Source: Clarkia xantiana subsp. parviflora
Lineage: Eukaryota > Streptophyta > Magnoliopsida > Myrtales > Onagraceae
DNA length: 64,000 bases
Direction: 5' to 3'
Assembly: GCA_036873135.1 (NCBI GenBank)
Contig: JAPTYO010000018.1
Span: 1-64,000 of the forward strand
Under the pieces are notes generated by a model. That model did no database searches. It had not been told where the DNA came from and saw only the letters and a list, made by a program, of their open reading frames with translations. Positions 1 to 13,188 of this stretch are shown piece after piece. Position numbers and translations under genes: made by a program. Each line of letters begins with the position of its first letter. Within the stretch, counting starts at the first letter, position 1.

Positions 1-2629
1 ACGTTATACAAGGTAATGGGTTTTAATTTAACCGGCGATGCCCATGATTGTGGAAAAATGAATGACGCCCGGGTAGAGATTTTCTAACGGACGCTGGGAT
101 AACACCCTTCCGTTCAACAGATTCGTCTCTCATACTATTTTGCAAGGTGAAGACTCCGCTACAAATCCATTAGTATAACTGATGCAGCGTGATAGGTGAG
201 GGATAAAAAAAAAACGTCGATTCTAGGGGAATGCCGAGAATTTGTTGGATAGAGGCGCACGAATTCGTTGATTCATAAGAATACCGAAGAATTGACGCAG
301 GGTTTGAGGAAAACCTCGATTTTTAATTAATAATCTCAAAAACTAAATTCGTCTAACAGAGTTTAAATAGCTAGAGCGAAAACCCTAATTCTAATATATA
401 TCCGAAATTAACAATTAAATCCAAACAAAATGAAAAATTGCAAAAAGATCAAAAAAGCACAAAACGCAATTAAACACTCTAAACGATGGAATTTGGCCTC
501 CGCGTCGGATTCCATGGCAGAGCTATGGATCTTGAATAGAATGCCGTTATCGCACGAAAAACTCTATTCCTACGCCAAAATCCGAAACTTGAAATTTCGG
601 GGTCGAAAATCGCAGAATTAATAAATCCCGGGGCCGCATCAGTAACGATCGCGGATTCGAAGCTATCACCATTCTTATTCCATAAAGATATTCGAAACAT
701 CATGCCAATCAAACTATACCCTTACATGTGTCTAGACTTGGCTTCCTAAATTATCATACGTAAAGAATATGCTCCGCCTAGCAACATCACATAGACTGTA
801 CTCGATCAAATTTTTTAATTTTCGAAAGGGCGTTAATGCGAATATTTATTGTAATCTCTACCGAATTTCTGTATCCGCCTGAATAACATTCTTTGCACCT
901 TCTCAAGTTGTATCCCAAAATACCATCAAATTATAAGATTGAAAGTAGGAGATGTTTTTTTTAAAGATAGGTAAGGCCTGCGTTGAATATAAAATGATAA
1001 GTAAACCAATTTGTATCTTCTGTATATTCTCTAGATTAACTAAATTAATGGAAACTAAAGCTCGAATACCGAAACCGAGATTGATAATATATGCAATAAA
1101 TAATGTATAAACATCTCGTTCACTTTACATTAATCACACGACTTGCTAGAATTGGACCGTATGTCGATTCCACCTCGACATTGATAAGTGCATAAGCAAT
1201 AAAAGTCATCTCCTGAACCGATGCGAAGACAATTCCCCGAGTTTCTCTTTATGTTTCAAAAAACATGCCTTTTTGCAATCGTAAAGGACACAGTTTTTCG
1301 GTTGTAACACTTCCGTGCATCTATCTTGTGCTTTGGTTGAGGCAGTACTGCTGTGAAAAAGATAATAAAACAATTGCCAAAAATACCGTCAAAATTTTAC
1401 CCAACATCTGCTTTATAACAGTATCAGAAGTCACACAAACCGTTTTCGAATTAATTAGTTCAAAAATTTCTTTCAAAAACCCTATCCAAGACTTGTTACC
1501 CTCGCTAATTAAATGTAAACAAAAATGTATTTATCGATGAAAAATAAAAGAAAATGAATTAGTGTAAGAACGTGAACCACTCAGCCGGTACGAAATCCAA
1601 CTCTCTTCCGTCTGTCTCTTTTATTTTTCATTTCTTATTAAAAAGAGAACTCAATACGTTATTCGAATTGAAACAATATAGCATACCCGAAATTATTAGA
1701 AGGACCACCACAAACTTCGTGAAAGAGCTTGCCGCCATTTTGAAGATAGCGTTGAATAATTTACTAGAATGGTGTTATTGATCGAGATCGGTTGTTAGGG
1801 ATGCAATGAATAAGAGAAGTAGATCGAAACAGCTATTTATAATAATTACATAGAGGGATGAAAGAAAAGTTAAGTAACTATAGCGGTACAACATTAGACT
1901 TTTAGGTTGTAACTTCTAACCGACTTCAATATGCTTACTCTGTGGTATATGTTATTCTAAATACAAAATGCAACAAAATTTTAGTTTAAAAAGTATTTTG
2001 CTCGAAAGAAACTTTGAACTGCCATGCTCACGATGCGAATGATCTATTGAAAATGGTATGTCCATCTTTTCTGTTTATAATCAACGTTGCAACTATATAA
2101 AGACGCGGTACCAATCGACATTGTTTTTGCTAGATAAGATACAAAATGTTAGATCATTTTTCCGTGCTTCTGTTCACGCAAGCATATCAAATCATATAAT
2201 AACATACATCTTACGAAAATATAGTCCCAACTTAAGACACTCACAGATGCGGAAGGGATATCGAACTACTAATGGACACCCGAGAACATATATATATGTA
2301 CATATCCTCGGGGGCTAGAAAGAACCTGAACTTGACGAGGGCGGAATATTTATAGAGCTCGTAATGAAAAGACCTGGATGCGTTCCTTCATTATTGAAGG
2401 TTCACTGATATTTAATTCCCCTCCCCCACTCAAAATAAGTAGAGGGAATGAAAAGAAAAAAATGCGTATGTGAGATCGAGGGATGTTGCGGAGATCCTAA
2501 GTGCGGAGCTACTAATTAACGGAAAAAATAATTATTTTCCACATGAAAGATAACGATGGAATTCCTTACGACGCACGAAATTCCGTTATACATTTGAAAT
2601 TTATTGGAGAGTTCCAAATCTAATAAAAG
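1..2629. repeat. Tandem unit 1 (~2.63 kb)
   Basis: First complete unit, taking the conserved start at the motif ACGTTATACAAGG. It belongs to the left subfamily (units 1-5). It carries many one-base indels relative to units 2-5, mostly in homopolymers. Apart from the DEFL pseudogene at 1146-1738 I see no supported gene in it. Confidence 0.95.
1146..1738 (-). pseudogene. DEFL peptide gene copy 1, frameshifted
   Basis: Minus-strand defensin-like gene copy. Exon 1 is 1738-1687, the intron 1686-1351 (GTATGC...CACAG), and exon 2 runs from 1350 to about 1146. Exon 1 is identical to the other left-block copies and the TATA motif is at 1841-1833. Exon 2 has a one-base loss near 1340, just after the splice site, an extra T near 1241 and a lost A near 1150, so the cysteine frame is not read through. 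The indels fall in short homopolymers and the whole unit is rich in them, so assembly error is a real alternative to true decay. Confidence 0.7.
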
Positions 2630-5267
2630 ACGTTATACAAGGTAATGGGTTTTAATTTAACCGGCGATGCCATGATTGTGGAAAAATGAATGACGCCCGG
2701 GTAGAGATTTTCTAACGGACGCTGGGATAACACCCTTCCGGTTCAACAGATTTCGTCTCTCATACTATTTTGCAAGGTGAAGACTCCGCTACAAATCCAT
2801 TAGTATAACTGATGCAGCGTGATAGGGTGGAGGGGATAAAAAAACCGTCGATTCTAGGGGAATGCCGAGAATTTGTTGGATAGAGGCGCACGAATTCGTT
2901 GATTCATAAGAATACCGAAGAATTGACGCAGGGTTGAGGAAAACCTCGATTTTTAATTAATAATCTCAAAAACTAAATTCGTCTAACAGAGTTTAAATAG
3001 CTAGAGCGAAAACCCTAATTCTAATATATATCCGAAATTAACAATTAAATCCAAACAAAAATGAAAAATTGCAAAAAGATCCAAAAAAGCACAAAAACGC
3101 AAATTAAACACTCTAAACGATGGAATTTGGCCTCCGGACGTCGGATTCCATGGCAGAGCTATGGATCTTGAATAGAATGCCGTTATCGCACGAAAAACTC
3201 TATTCCTACGCCAAAATCCGAAACTTGAAATTTCGGGGTCGAAAATCGCAGAATTAATAAATCCCGGCCGCATCAGTAACGATCGCGGATTCGAAGCTAA
3301 TCACCATTCTTATTCCATAAAGATATTCGAAACATCATGCCAATCAAACTATACCCTTACAGGTGTCTAGACTTGGCTTCCTAAATTATCATACGTAAAG
3401 AATATGCTCCGCCTAGCAACATCACATAGACTGTACTCGATCAAATTTTTTTATTTTCGAAAGGGCGTTAATGCGAATATTTATTGTAATCTCTACCGAA
3501 TTTCTGTATCCGCCTGAATAACATTCTTTGCACCTTCTCAAGTTGTATCCCAAATACCATCAAATTATAAGATTGAAAGTAGGGAGATGTTTTTTTTAAA
3601 GATAGGTAAGGCCTGAGTTGAATATAAAATGATAAGTAAACCAATTTGTATCTTCTTTATATTCTCTAGATTAACTAAATTAATGGAAACTAAAGCTCGA
3701 ATACCGAAACCGAGATTGATAATATATGCAATAAATAATGTATAAACATCTCGTTCACTTTACATTAATCACACGACTTGCTAGAATTGGACCGTATGTC
3801 GATTCCACCTCGACATTGATAAGTGCATAAGCAATAAAAGTCATCTCCTGAACCGATGCGAAGACAAGTCCCCGAGTTCTCTTTATGTTTCAAAAAACAT
3901 GCCTTTTTGCAATCGTAAAGGATACAGTTATTCGGTTGTAACACTTCCGTGCATCTATCTTGTGCTTTGGTTTGAGGCAGTACTGCTGTGAAAAAGATAA
4001 TAAAACAATTGCCAAAATACCGTCAAATTTTACCCAACATCTGCTTTATAACAGTATCAGAAGTCACACAAACCGTTTTTCGAATTAATTAGTTCAAAAA
4101 TTTCTTTCAAAAACCCTATCCAAGACTTGTTACACCTCGCTAATTAAATGTAAACAAAAATGTATTTATCGATGAAAAATAAAAGAAAAATGAATTAGTG
4201 TAAGAACGTGAACCACTCAGCCGGTACGAAATCCAACTCTCTTCAAGTCTGTCTCTTTTATTTTTCATTTCTTATTAAAAAGAGAACTCAATACGTTATT
4301 CGAATTGAAACAATATAGCATACCCGAAATTATTAGAAGGACCACCACAAACTTCGTGAAAGAGCTTGCCGCCATTTTGAAGATAGCGTTGAATAATTTA
4401 CTAGAATGGTGTTATTGATCGAGATCGGTTGTTAGGGATGCAATGAATAAGAGAAGTAGATCGAAACAGCTATTTATAATAATTACATAGAGGGATGAAA
4501 GAAAAGTTAAGTAACTATAGCGGTACAACATTAGACTTTTAGGTTGTAACTTCTAACCGACTTCAATATGCTTATCTCTGTGGTATATGTTATTCTAAAT
4601 ACAAAATGCAACAAATTTTAGTTTAAAAAAGTATTTTGCTCGAAAGAAACTTTGAACTGCCATGCTCACGATGCGAATGATCTATTGAAAATGGTATGTC
4701 CATCTTTTCTGTTTATAATCAACGTTGCAACTATATAAACGCGGTACCAATCGACATTGTTTTTGCTAGATAAGATACAAAATGTTAGATCATTTTTCCG
4801 TGCTTCTGTTCACGCAAGCATATCAAATCATATAATAACATACATCTTACGAAAATATAGTCCCAACTTAAGACACTCACAGATGCGGAAGGGATATCGA
4901 ACTACTAATGGACACCCGAGAACATATATATATGTACATATCCTCGGGGGGCTAGAAAGAACCTGAACTTGACGAGGGCGGAATATTTATAGAGCTCGTA
5001 ATGAAAAAGACCTGGATGCGTTCCTTCATTATTGAAGGTTCACTGATATTTAATTCCCCTCCCCCACTCAAAAAGTAGAGGGAATGAAAAGAAAAAAATG
5101 CGTATGTGAGATCGAGGGATGTTGCGGAGATCCTAAGTGCGGAGCTACTAATTAACGGAAAAAATAATTATTTTCCACATGAAAAGATAACGATGGAATT
5201 CCTTACGACGCACGCAAATTCCGTTATACATTTGAAATTTATTGGAGAGTTCCAAATCTAATAAAAG
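2630..5267. repeat. Tandem unit 2 (~2.64 kb)
   Basis: Left-subfamily unit, near-identical to units 3 and 4. Outside the DEFL gene it contains the A/T-rich spacer and a palindrome with CCCGAG/CTCGGG arms. No other gene is supported. Confidence 0.95.
3765..4375 (-). CDS. DEFL peptide gene copy 2 (altered C terminus)
   Basis: Two-exon secreted cysteine-rich peptide: exon 1 4375-4324, intron 4323-3986, exon 2 3985-3765, TATA at 4478-4470. All eight cysteines and both splice sites are kept. The residue just before the Asn-Cys of Cys2 is Asn (Lys in copies 3 and 4, His in the right block), and Val after Cys2 is Ile. A missing A in the last codons shifts the frame after R-S-N, replacing the normal final Phe-stop with about five extra residues that include one Cys. 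Because this is a one-base homopolymer change it could be a sequencing error. Otherwise the gene looks translatable. Confidence 0.7.
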
Positions 5268-7904
5268 ACGTTATACAAGGTAATGGGTTTTAATTTAACC
5301 GGCGATGCCCATGATTGTGGAAAAATGAATGACGCCCGGGTAGAGATTTTCTAACGGACGCTGGGATAACAACCCTTCCGGTTCAACAGATTTCGTCTCT
5401 CATACTATTTTGCAAGGTGAAGACTCCGCTACAAATCCATTAGTATAACTGATGCAGCGTGATAGGGTGGAGGGGATAAAAAACCGTCGATTCTAGGGGA
5501 ATGCCGAGAATTTGTTGGATAGAGGCGCACGAATTCGTTGATTCATAAGAATACCGAAGAATTGACGCAGGGTTGAGGAAAACCTCGATTTTTAATTAAT
5601 AATCTCAAAAACTAAATTCGTCTAACAGAGTTTAAATAGCTAGAGCGAAAACCCTAATTCTAATATATATCCGAAATTAACAATTAAATCCAAACAAAAA
5701 TGAAAAATTGCAAAAAGATCCAAAAAAGCACAAAAACGCAAATTAAACACTCTAAACGATGGAATTTGGCCTCCGGACGTCGGATTCCATGGCAGAGCTA
5801 TGGATCTTGAATAGAATGCCGTTATCGCACGAAAAACTCTATTCCTACGCCAAAATCCGAAACTTGAAATTTCGGGGTCGAAAATCGCAGAATTAATAAA
5901 TCCCGGCCGCATCAGTAACGATCGCGGATTCGAAGCTAATCACCATTCTTATTCCATAAAGATATTCGAAACATCATGCCAATCAAACTATACCCTTACA
6001 GGTGTCTAGACTTGGCTTCCTAAATTATCATACGTAAAGAATATGCTCCGCCTAGCAACATCACATAGACTGTACTCGATCATATTTTTTTTTTCGAAAG
6101 GGCGTTAATGCGAATATTTATTGTAATCTCTACCGAATTTCTGTATCCGCTGAATAATATTCTTTGCACCTTCTCAAGTTGTATCCCAAAATACCATCAA
6201 ATTATAAGATTGAAAGTAGGGAGATGTTTTTTTTAAAGATAGGTAAGGCCTGCGTTGAATATAAAATGATAAGTAAACCAATTTGTATCTTCTTTATATT
6301 CTCTAGATTAACTAAATTAATGGAAACTAAAGCTCGAATACCGAAACCGAGATTGATAATATATGCAATAAATAATGTATAAACATCTCGTTCACTTTAC
6401 ATTAATCACACGACTTGCTAGAAATTGGACCGTATGTCGATTCCACCTCGACATTGATAAGTGCATAAGCAATAAAAGTCATCTCCTGAACCGATGCGAA
6501 GACAAGTCCCCGAGTTCTCTTTATGTTTCAAAAAACATGCCTTTTTGCAATCGTAAAGGACACAGTTTTTCGGTTGTAACACTTCCGTGCATCTATCTTG
6601 TGCTTTGGTTTGAGGCAGTACGGCTGTGAAAAGATAATAAAACAATTGCCAAAAATACCGTCAAAATTTTACCCAACATCTGCTTTATAACAGTATCAGA
6701 AGTCACACAAACCGTTTTCGAATTAATTAGTTCAAAAATTTCTTTCAAAAACCCTATCCAAGACTTGTTACACCTCGCTAATTAAATGTAAACAAAATGT
6801 ATTTATCGATGAAAAATAAAAGAAAAATGAATTAGTGTAAGAACGTGAACCACTCAGCCGGTACGAAATCCAACTCTCTTCCGTCTGTCTCTTTTATTTT
6901 TCATTTCTTATTAAAAAGAGAACTCAATACGTTATTCGAATTGAAACAATATAGCATACCCGAAATTATTAGAAGGACCACCACAAACTTCGTGAAAGAG
7001 CTTGCCGCCATTTTGAAGATAGCGTTGAATAATTTACTAGAATGGTGTTATTGATCGAGATCGGTTGTTAGGGATGCAATGAATAAGAGAAGTAGATCGA
7101 AACAGCTATTTATAATAATTACATAGAGGGATGAAAGAAAAGTTAAGTAACTATAGCGGTACAACATTAGACTTTTAGGTTGTAACTTCTAACCGACTTC
7201 AATATGCTTATCTCTGTGGTATATGTTATTCTAAATACAAAATGCAACAAAATTTTAGTTTAAAAAAGTATTTTGCTCGAAAGAAACTTTGAACTGCCAT
7301 GCTCACGATGCGAATGATCTATTGAAAATGGTATGTCCATCTTTTCTGTTATAATCAACGTTGCAACTATATAAAGACGCGGTACCAATCGACATTGTTT
7401 TTGCTAGATAAGATACAAAATGTTAGATCATTTTTCCGTGCTTCTGTTCACGCAAGCATATCAAATCATATAATAACATACATCTTACGAAAATATAGTC
7501 CCAACTTAAGACACTCACAGATGCGGAAGGGATATCGAACTACTAATGGACACCCGAGAACATATATATATGTACATATCCTCGGGGGGCTAGAAAGAAC
7601 CTGAACTTGACGAGGGCGGAATATTTATAGAGCTCGTAATGAAAAAGACCTGGATGCGTTCCTTCATTATTGAAGGTTCACTGATATTTAATTCCCCTCC
7701 CCCACTCAAAAAGTAGAGGGAATGAAAAGAAAAAAATGCGTATGTGAGATCGAGGGATGTTGCGGAGATCCTAAGTGCGGAGCTACTAATTAACGGAAAA
7801 AATAATTATTTTCCACATGAAAAGATAACGATGGAATTCCTTACGACGCACGAAATTCCGTTATACATTTGAAATTTATTGGAGAGTTCCAAATCTAATA
7901 AAAG
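5268..7904. repeat. Tandem unit 3 (~2.64 kb)
   Basis: Left-subfamily unit, almost identical to units 2 and 4, which implies recent duplication or gene conversion. Only the DEFL gene is supported. Confidence 0.95.
6418..7011 (-). CDS. DEFL peptide gene copy 3, intact
   Basis: Exon 1 7011-6960, intron 6959-6624, exon 2 6623-6418, TATA at 7114-7106. The reading frame is open across the splice, with the eight-cysteine pattern and the residue before Asn-Cys2 being Lys. The polypyrimidine tract before the 3' splice site is one T shorter than in most copies. This changes nothing in the spliced product, which is itself evidence that the region is intron rather than coding. Predicted length is 85 residues. 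Confidence 0.78.
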
Positions 7905-9056
7905 ACGTTATACAAGGTAATGGGTTTTAATTTAACCGGCGATGCCCATGATTGTGGAAAAATGAATGACGCCCGGGTAGAGATTTTCTAACGGACGCTG
8001 GGATAACAACCCTTCCGGTTCAACAGATTTCGTCTCTCATACTATTTTGCAAGGTGAAGACTCCGCTACAAATCCATTAGTATAACTGATGCAGCGTGAT
8101 AGGGTGGAGGGGATAAAAAAACCGTCGATTCTAGGGGAATGCCGAGAATTGTTGGATAGAGGCGCACGAATTCGTTGATTCATAAGAATACCGAAGAATT
8201 GACGCAGGGTTGAGGAAAACCTCGATTTTTAATTAATAATCTCAAAAACTAAATTCGTCTAACAGAGTTTAAATAGCTAGAGCGAAAACCCTAATTCTAA
8301 TATATATCCGAAATTAACAATTAAATCCAAACAAAAATGAAAAATTGCAAAAAGATCCAAAAAAGCACAAAAACGCAAATTAAACACTCTAAACGATGGA
8401 ATTTGGCCTCCGGACGTCGGATTCCATGGCAGAGCTATGGATCTTGAATAGAATGCCGTTATCGCACGAAAAACTCTATTCCTACGCCAAAATCCGAAAC
8501 TTGAAATTTCGGGGTCGAAAATCGCAGAATTAATAAATCCCGGCCGCATCAGTAACGATCGCGGATTCGAAGCTAATCACCATTCTTATTCCATAAAGAT
8601 ATTCGAAACATCATGCCAATCAAACTATACCCTTACAGGTGTCTAGACTTGGCTTCCTAAATTATCATACGTAAAGAATATGCTCCGCCTAGCAACATCA
8701 CATAGACTGTACTCGATCATATTTTTTTATTTTCGAAAGGGCGTTAATGCGAATATTTATTGTAATCTCTACCGAATTTCTGTATCCGCCTGAATAATAT
8801 TCTTTGCACCTTCTCAAGTTGTATCCCAAAATACCATCAAATTATAAGATTGAAAGTAGGGAGATGTTTTTTTTAAAGATAGGTAAGGCCTGCGTTGAAT
8901 ATAAAATGATAAGTAAACCATTTGTATCTTCTTTATATTCTCTAGATTAACTAAATTAATGGAAACTAAAGCTCGAATACCGAAACCGAGATTGATAATA
9001 TATGCAATAAATAATGTATAAACATCTCGTTCACTTTACATTAATCACACGACTTG

Positions 9057-9651
9057 CTAGAAATTGGACCGTATGTCGATTCCACCTCGACATTGATAAG
9101 TGCATAAGCAATAAAAGTCATCTCCTGAACCGATGCGAAGACAAGTCCCCGAGTTCTCTTTATGTTTCAAAAAACATGCCTTTTTGCAATCGTAAAGGAC
9201 ACAGTTTTTCGGTTGTAACACTTCCGTGCATCTATCTTGTGCTTTGGTTTGAGGCAGTACGGCTGTGAAAAAGATAATAAAACAATTGCCAAAAATACCG
9301 TCAAAATTTACCCAACATCTGCTTTATAACAGTATCAGAAGTCACACAAACCGTTTTCGAATTAATTAGTTCAAAAATTTCTTTCAAAAACCCTATCCAA
9401 GACTTGTTACACCTCGCTAATTAAATGTAAACAAAAATGTATTTATCGATGAAAAATAAAAGAAAAATGAATTAGTGTAAGAACGTGAACCACTCAGCCG
9501 GTACGAAATCCAACTCTCTTCCGTCTGTCTCTTTTATTTTTCATTTCTTATTAAAAAGAGAACTCAATACGTTATTCGAATTGAAACAATATAGCATACC
9601 CGAAATTATTAGAAGGACCACCACAAACTTCGTGAAAGAGCTTGCCGCCAT
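9057..9651 (-). CDS. DEFL peptide gene copy 4, intact (left-block reference)
   Basis: Secreted defensin-like peptide of 85 predicted residues. Exon 1 (9651-9600) codes for 17 residues: M-A-A-S-S-F-T-K, then the hydrophobic V-V-V-L-L-I-I-S, plus one base of an Ala codon. The intron is 9599-9263. Exon 2 (9262-9057) completes the Ala and continues V-L-P-Q-T-K-A, after which signal peptidase probably cuts before Q-D-R-C. The mature part has C-x8-C-x4-C-x3-C-x10-C-x10-C-x-C-x3-C, that is CxxxC and CxC as in the plant CS-alpha-beta fold, then a short basic tail. The phase-1 intron at the end of the signal peptide is typical of plant DEFL genes. TATAAATAG at 9754-9746 lies about 95 bp before the ATG. 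The target and role of the peptide are unknown. Confidence 0.82.
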
Positions 9652-9745
9652 TTTGAAGATAGCGTTGAATAATTTACTAGAATGGTGTTATTGATCGAGA
9701 TCGGTTGTTAGGGATGCAATGAATAAGAGAAGTAGATCGAAACAG

Positions 9746-9754
9746 CTATTTATA
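9746..9754 (-). promoter_or_regulatory. TATA box of DEFL copy 4
   Basis: Minus-strand TATAAATAG, about 95 bp upstream of the ATG at 9651, leaving room for a 5' UTR of about 60 nt. The same motif is at the same distance in every copy except copy 12. Confidence 0.65.
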
Positions 9755-10193
9755 ATAATTACATAGAGGGATGAAAGAAAAGTTAAGTAACTATAGCGGT
9801 ACAACATTAGACTTTTAGGTTGTAACTTCTAACCGACTTCAATATGCTTATCTCTGTGGTATATGTTATTCTAAATACAAAATGCAACAAAATTTTAGTT
9901 TAAAAAAGTATTTTGCTCGAAAGAAACTTTGAACTGCCATGCTCACGATGCGAATGATCTATTGAAAATGGTATGTCCATCTTTTCTGTTTATAATCAAC
10001 GTTGCAACTATATAAAGACGCGGTACCAATCGACATTGTTTTTGCTAGATAAGATACAAAATGTTAGATCATTTTTCCGTGCTTCTGTTCACGCAAGCAT
10101 ATCAAATCATATAATAACATACATCTTACGAAAATATAGTCCCAACTTAAGACACTCACAGATGCGGAAGGGATATCGAACTACTAATGGACA

Positions 10194-10227
10194 CCCGAGA
10201 ACATATATATATGTACATATCCTCGGG
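10194..10227. repeat. Palindrome in unit 4, present in all units
   Basis: Arms CCCGAG (10194-10199) and CTCGGG (10222-10227) flank an inner 14-bp palindrome ACATATATATATGT (10201-10214). It would form a cruciform or an RNA hairpin. Function unknown. Confidence 0.7.
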
Positions 10228-10546
10228 GGGCTAGAAAGAGCCTGAACTGACGAGGGCGGAATATTTATAGAGCTCGTAATGAAAAAGACCTGGATGCGTT
10301 CCTTCATTATTGAAGGTTCACTGATATTTAATTCCCTCCCCCACTCAAAAAAAGTAGAGGGAATGAAAAAAAAAAAAATGCGTATGTGAGATCGAGGGAT
10401 GTTGCGGAGATCCTAAGTGCGGAGCTACTAATTAATGGAAAAAATAATTATTTTCCACATGAAAAGATAACGATGGAATTCCTTACGACGCACGAAATTC
10501 CGTTATACATTTGAAATTTATTGGAGAGTTCCAAATCTAATAAAAG

Positions 10547-13188
10547 ACGTTATACAAGGTAATAGGTTTTATTTTAACCGGCGATGCCCATGATTGTGGA
10601 AAAATGAATGACGCCCGGGTAGAGATTTTCTAACGGACGCTGGGATAACAACCCTTCCGGTTCAACAGATTTCGTCTCTCATACTATTTTGCAAGGTGAA
10701 GACTCCGCTACAAATCCATTAGTATAACTGATGCAGCGTGATAGGGTGGAGGGGATAAAAAAACCGTCGATTCTAGGGGAATGCCGAGAATTTGTTGGAT
10801 AGAGGCGCACGAATTCGTTGATTCATAAGAATACCGAAGAATTGACGCAGGTTGAGGAAAACCTCGATTTTTAATTAATAATCTCAAAAACTAAATTCGT
10901 CTAACAGAGTTTAAATAGCTAGAGCGAAAACCCTAATTCTAATATATATCCGAAATTAACAATTAAATCCAAACAAAAATGAAAAATTGCAAAAAGATCC
11001 AAAAAGCACAAAAACGCAAATTAAACATTCTAAACGATGGAATTTGGCCTCCGGACGTTGGATTCCATGGCAGAGCTATGGATCTTGAATAGAATGCTGT
11101 TATCGCACGAAAAATTCTATTCCTACGCCAAAATCCGAAACTTGAAATTTCGGGGTCGAAAATCGCAGAATTAATAAATCCCGTCCGCATCAGTAACGAT
11201 CGCGGATTCGAAGCTAATCACCATTCTTATTCCATAAAGATATTTGAAACATCATGCCAATCAAACTATACCCTTACAGGTGTCTGGACTTGGCTTCCTA
11301 AATTATCATACGTAAAGAATATGCTCCGCCTAGCAACATCACATAGACTGTACTCGATCATATTTTTTTATTTTCGAAAGGGCGTTAATTCGAATATTTA
11401 TTGTAATCTCTACCGAATTTCTGTATCCGCCTTAATAACATTCTTTGCACCTTCTCAAGTTGTATCCCAAAATACCATCAAATTATAAGATTGAAAGTAG
11501 GGAGATGTTTCTTTTAAAGATAGGTAAGGCCTGCGTTGAATATAAAATGATAAGTAAACCAATTTGTATCTTCTGTATATTCTCTAGATTAACTAAATTA
11601 ATGGAAACTAAAGCTCGAATACCGAAACCAAGATTGATAATATATGCAATAAATAATGTATAAAAATCTCGTTCACTTTACATTAATCACACGACTTGCT
11701 AGAAATTGGACCGTATGTCGATTCCACGTCGACATTGATAAGTGCATAAGCAATAAAAGTCATCTCCTGAACCGATGCGAAGACAAGTCCCCGAGTTCTC
11801 TTTATGTTTCAAAAAACATGGCTTTTTGCAATCGTAAAGGACACAGTTATTCGGTTGTAACACTTCCGTGCATCTATCTTGTGCTTTGGTTTGAGGCAGT
11901 ACGGCTTTGAAAAAGATAATAAAACAATTGACAAAAATACCGTCAAAGTTTTAATCAACATCTGCTTTATAACAGTATCAGAAGTCACACAAACCGTTTT
12001 CGAATTAATTAGTTCAAAAATTTCTTTCAAAAACCCTATCCAAGACTTGTTACACCTCGCTAATTAAATGTAAACAAAAATGTATTTATCGATGAAAAAT
12101 AAAAGAAAAATGAATTAGTGTAAGAACGTGAACCACTCAGCCGGTACGAAATCCAACTCTCTTCCGTCTGTCTCTTTTATTTTTCATTTCTTATTAAAAA
12201 GAGAACTCAATACGTTATTCGAATTGAAACAATATAGCATACCCGAAATTATTAGAAGGACCACCACAAACTTCGTGAAAGAGCTTGCCGCCATTTTGAA
12301 GATAGCGTTGAATAATTTACTAGAATGGTGGTATTGATCGAGATCGGTTGTTAGGGATGCAATGAATAAGAGAAGTAGATCGAAACAGCTATTTATAATA
12401 ATTACATAGAGGGATGAAAGAAAAGTTAGTAACTATAGCGGTACAACATTAGACTTTTAGGTTGTAACTTCTAACCGACTTCAATATGCTTATATCTGTG
12501 GTATATGTTATTCTAAATACAAAATGCAACAAAATTTTAGTTTAAAAAAGTATTTTGCTCGAAAGAAACTTTGAACTGCCATGCTCACGATGCGAATGAT
12601 CTATTGAAAATGGTATGTCCATCTTTTCTGTTATAATCAACGTTGCAACTATATAAAGACGCGGTACCAATCGACATTGTTTTTGCTAGATAAGATACAA
12701 AATGTTAGATCATTTTTCCGTGCTTCTGTTCACGCAAGCATATCAAATCATATAATAACATACATCTTACGAAAATATAGTCCCAACTTAAGACACTCAC
12801 AGATGCGGAAGGGATATCGAACTACTAATGGACACCCGAGAACATATATATATGTACATATCCTCGGGGGGCTAGAAAGAACTTGAACTTGACGAGGGCG
12901 GAATATTTATAGAGCTCGTAATGAGAAAGACCTGGATGTGTTCCTTCATTATTGAAGGTTCACTGATATTTAATTCCCCTCCCCCACTCAAAATAAGTAG
13001 AGGAAACGAAAAGAAAAAAATGCGTATGTGAGATCGAGGGATGTTGCGGAGATCCTAAGTGCGGAGCTACTAATTAACGGAAAAAATAATTATTTTCCAC
13101 ATGAAAAGATAACGATGGAATTCCTTACGACGCACGAAATTCCGTTATACATTTGAAATTTATTGGAGAGTTCCAAATCTAATAAAAG
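10547..13188. repeat. Tandem unit 5 (~2.64 kb)
   Basis: Last unit of the left subfamily, with a few private substitutions. The DEFL gene is the only supported gene. Confidence 0.95.
11699..12294 (-). CDS. DEFL peptide gene copy 5, probably intact
   Basis: Exon 1 12294-12243, intron 12242-11905, exon 2 11904-11699, TATA at 12397-12389. The 3' splice site reads CAAAG instead of CACAG; AG is kept but the usual pyrimidine at -3 is lost, so splicing may be weaker. Eight cysteines are present. Two non-conservative changes occur: Ala to Pro between Cys3 and Cys4, and Gly to Arg soon after Cys8. The residue before Asn-Cys2 is Asn, as in copy 2. Confidence 0.72.

Larger units (their letters stand above)
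7905..10546. repeat. Tandem unit 4 (~2.64 kb)
   Basis: Good reference for the left-subfamily layout. From the left: a G/C-mixed segment, a minus-strand open frame of 90 codons (8277-8549, not supported as a gene), the DEFL gene (9057-9651, minus) with TATA at 9754-9746, a plus-strand TATATAAAG near 10009, and a palindrome at 10194-10227. Confidence 0.95.

Noticed and set aside
1572..1781. Plus-strand 69-codon frame repeated in most units
   Set aside because: It starts at GTG, not ATG, has no recognisable domain and is antisense to DEFL exon 1 and its flanks.
9973..10245. Plus-strand frame of up to 90 codons downstream of TATATAAAG-like sequence region
   Set aside because: Composition looks like translated spacer, it overlaps the palindrome, and it is broken by indels in several units. 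The plus-strand TATATAAAG lies inside this frame, not upstream of it.
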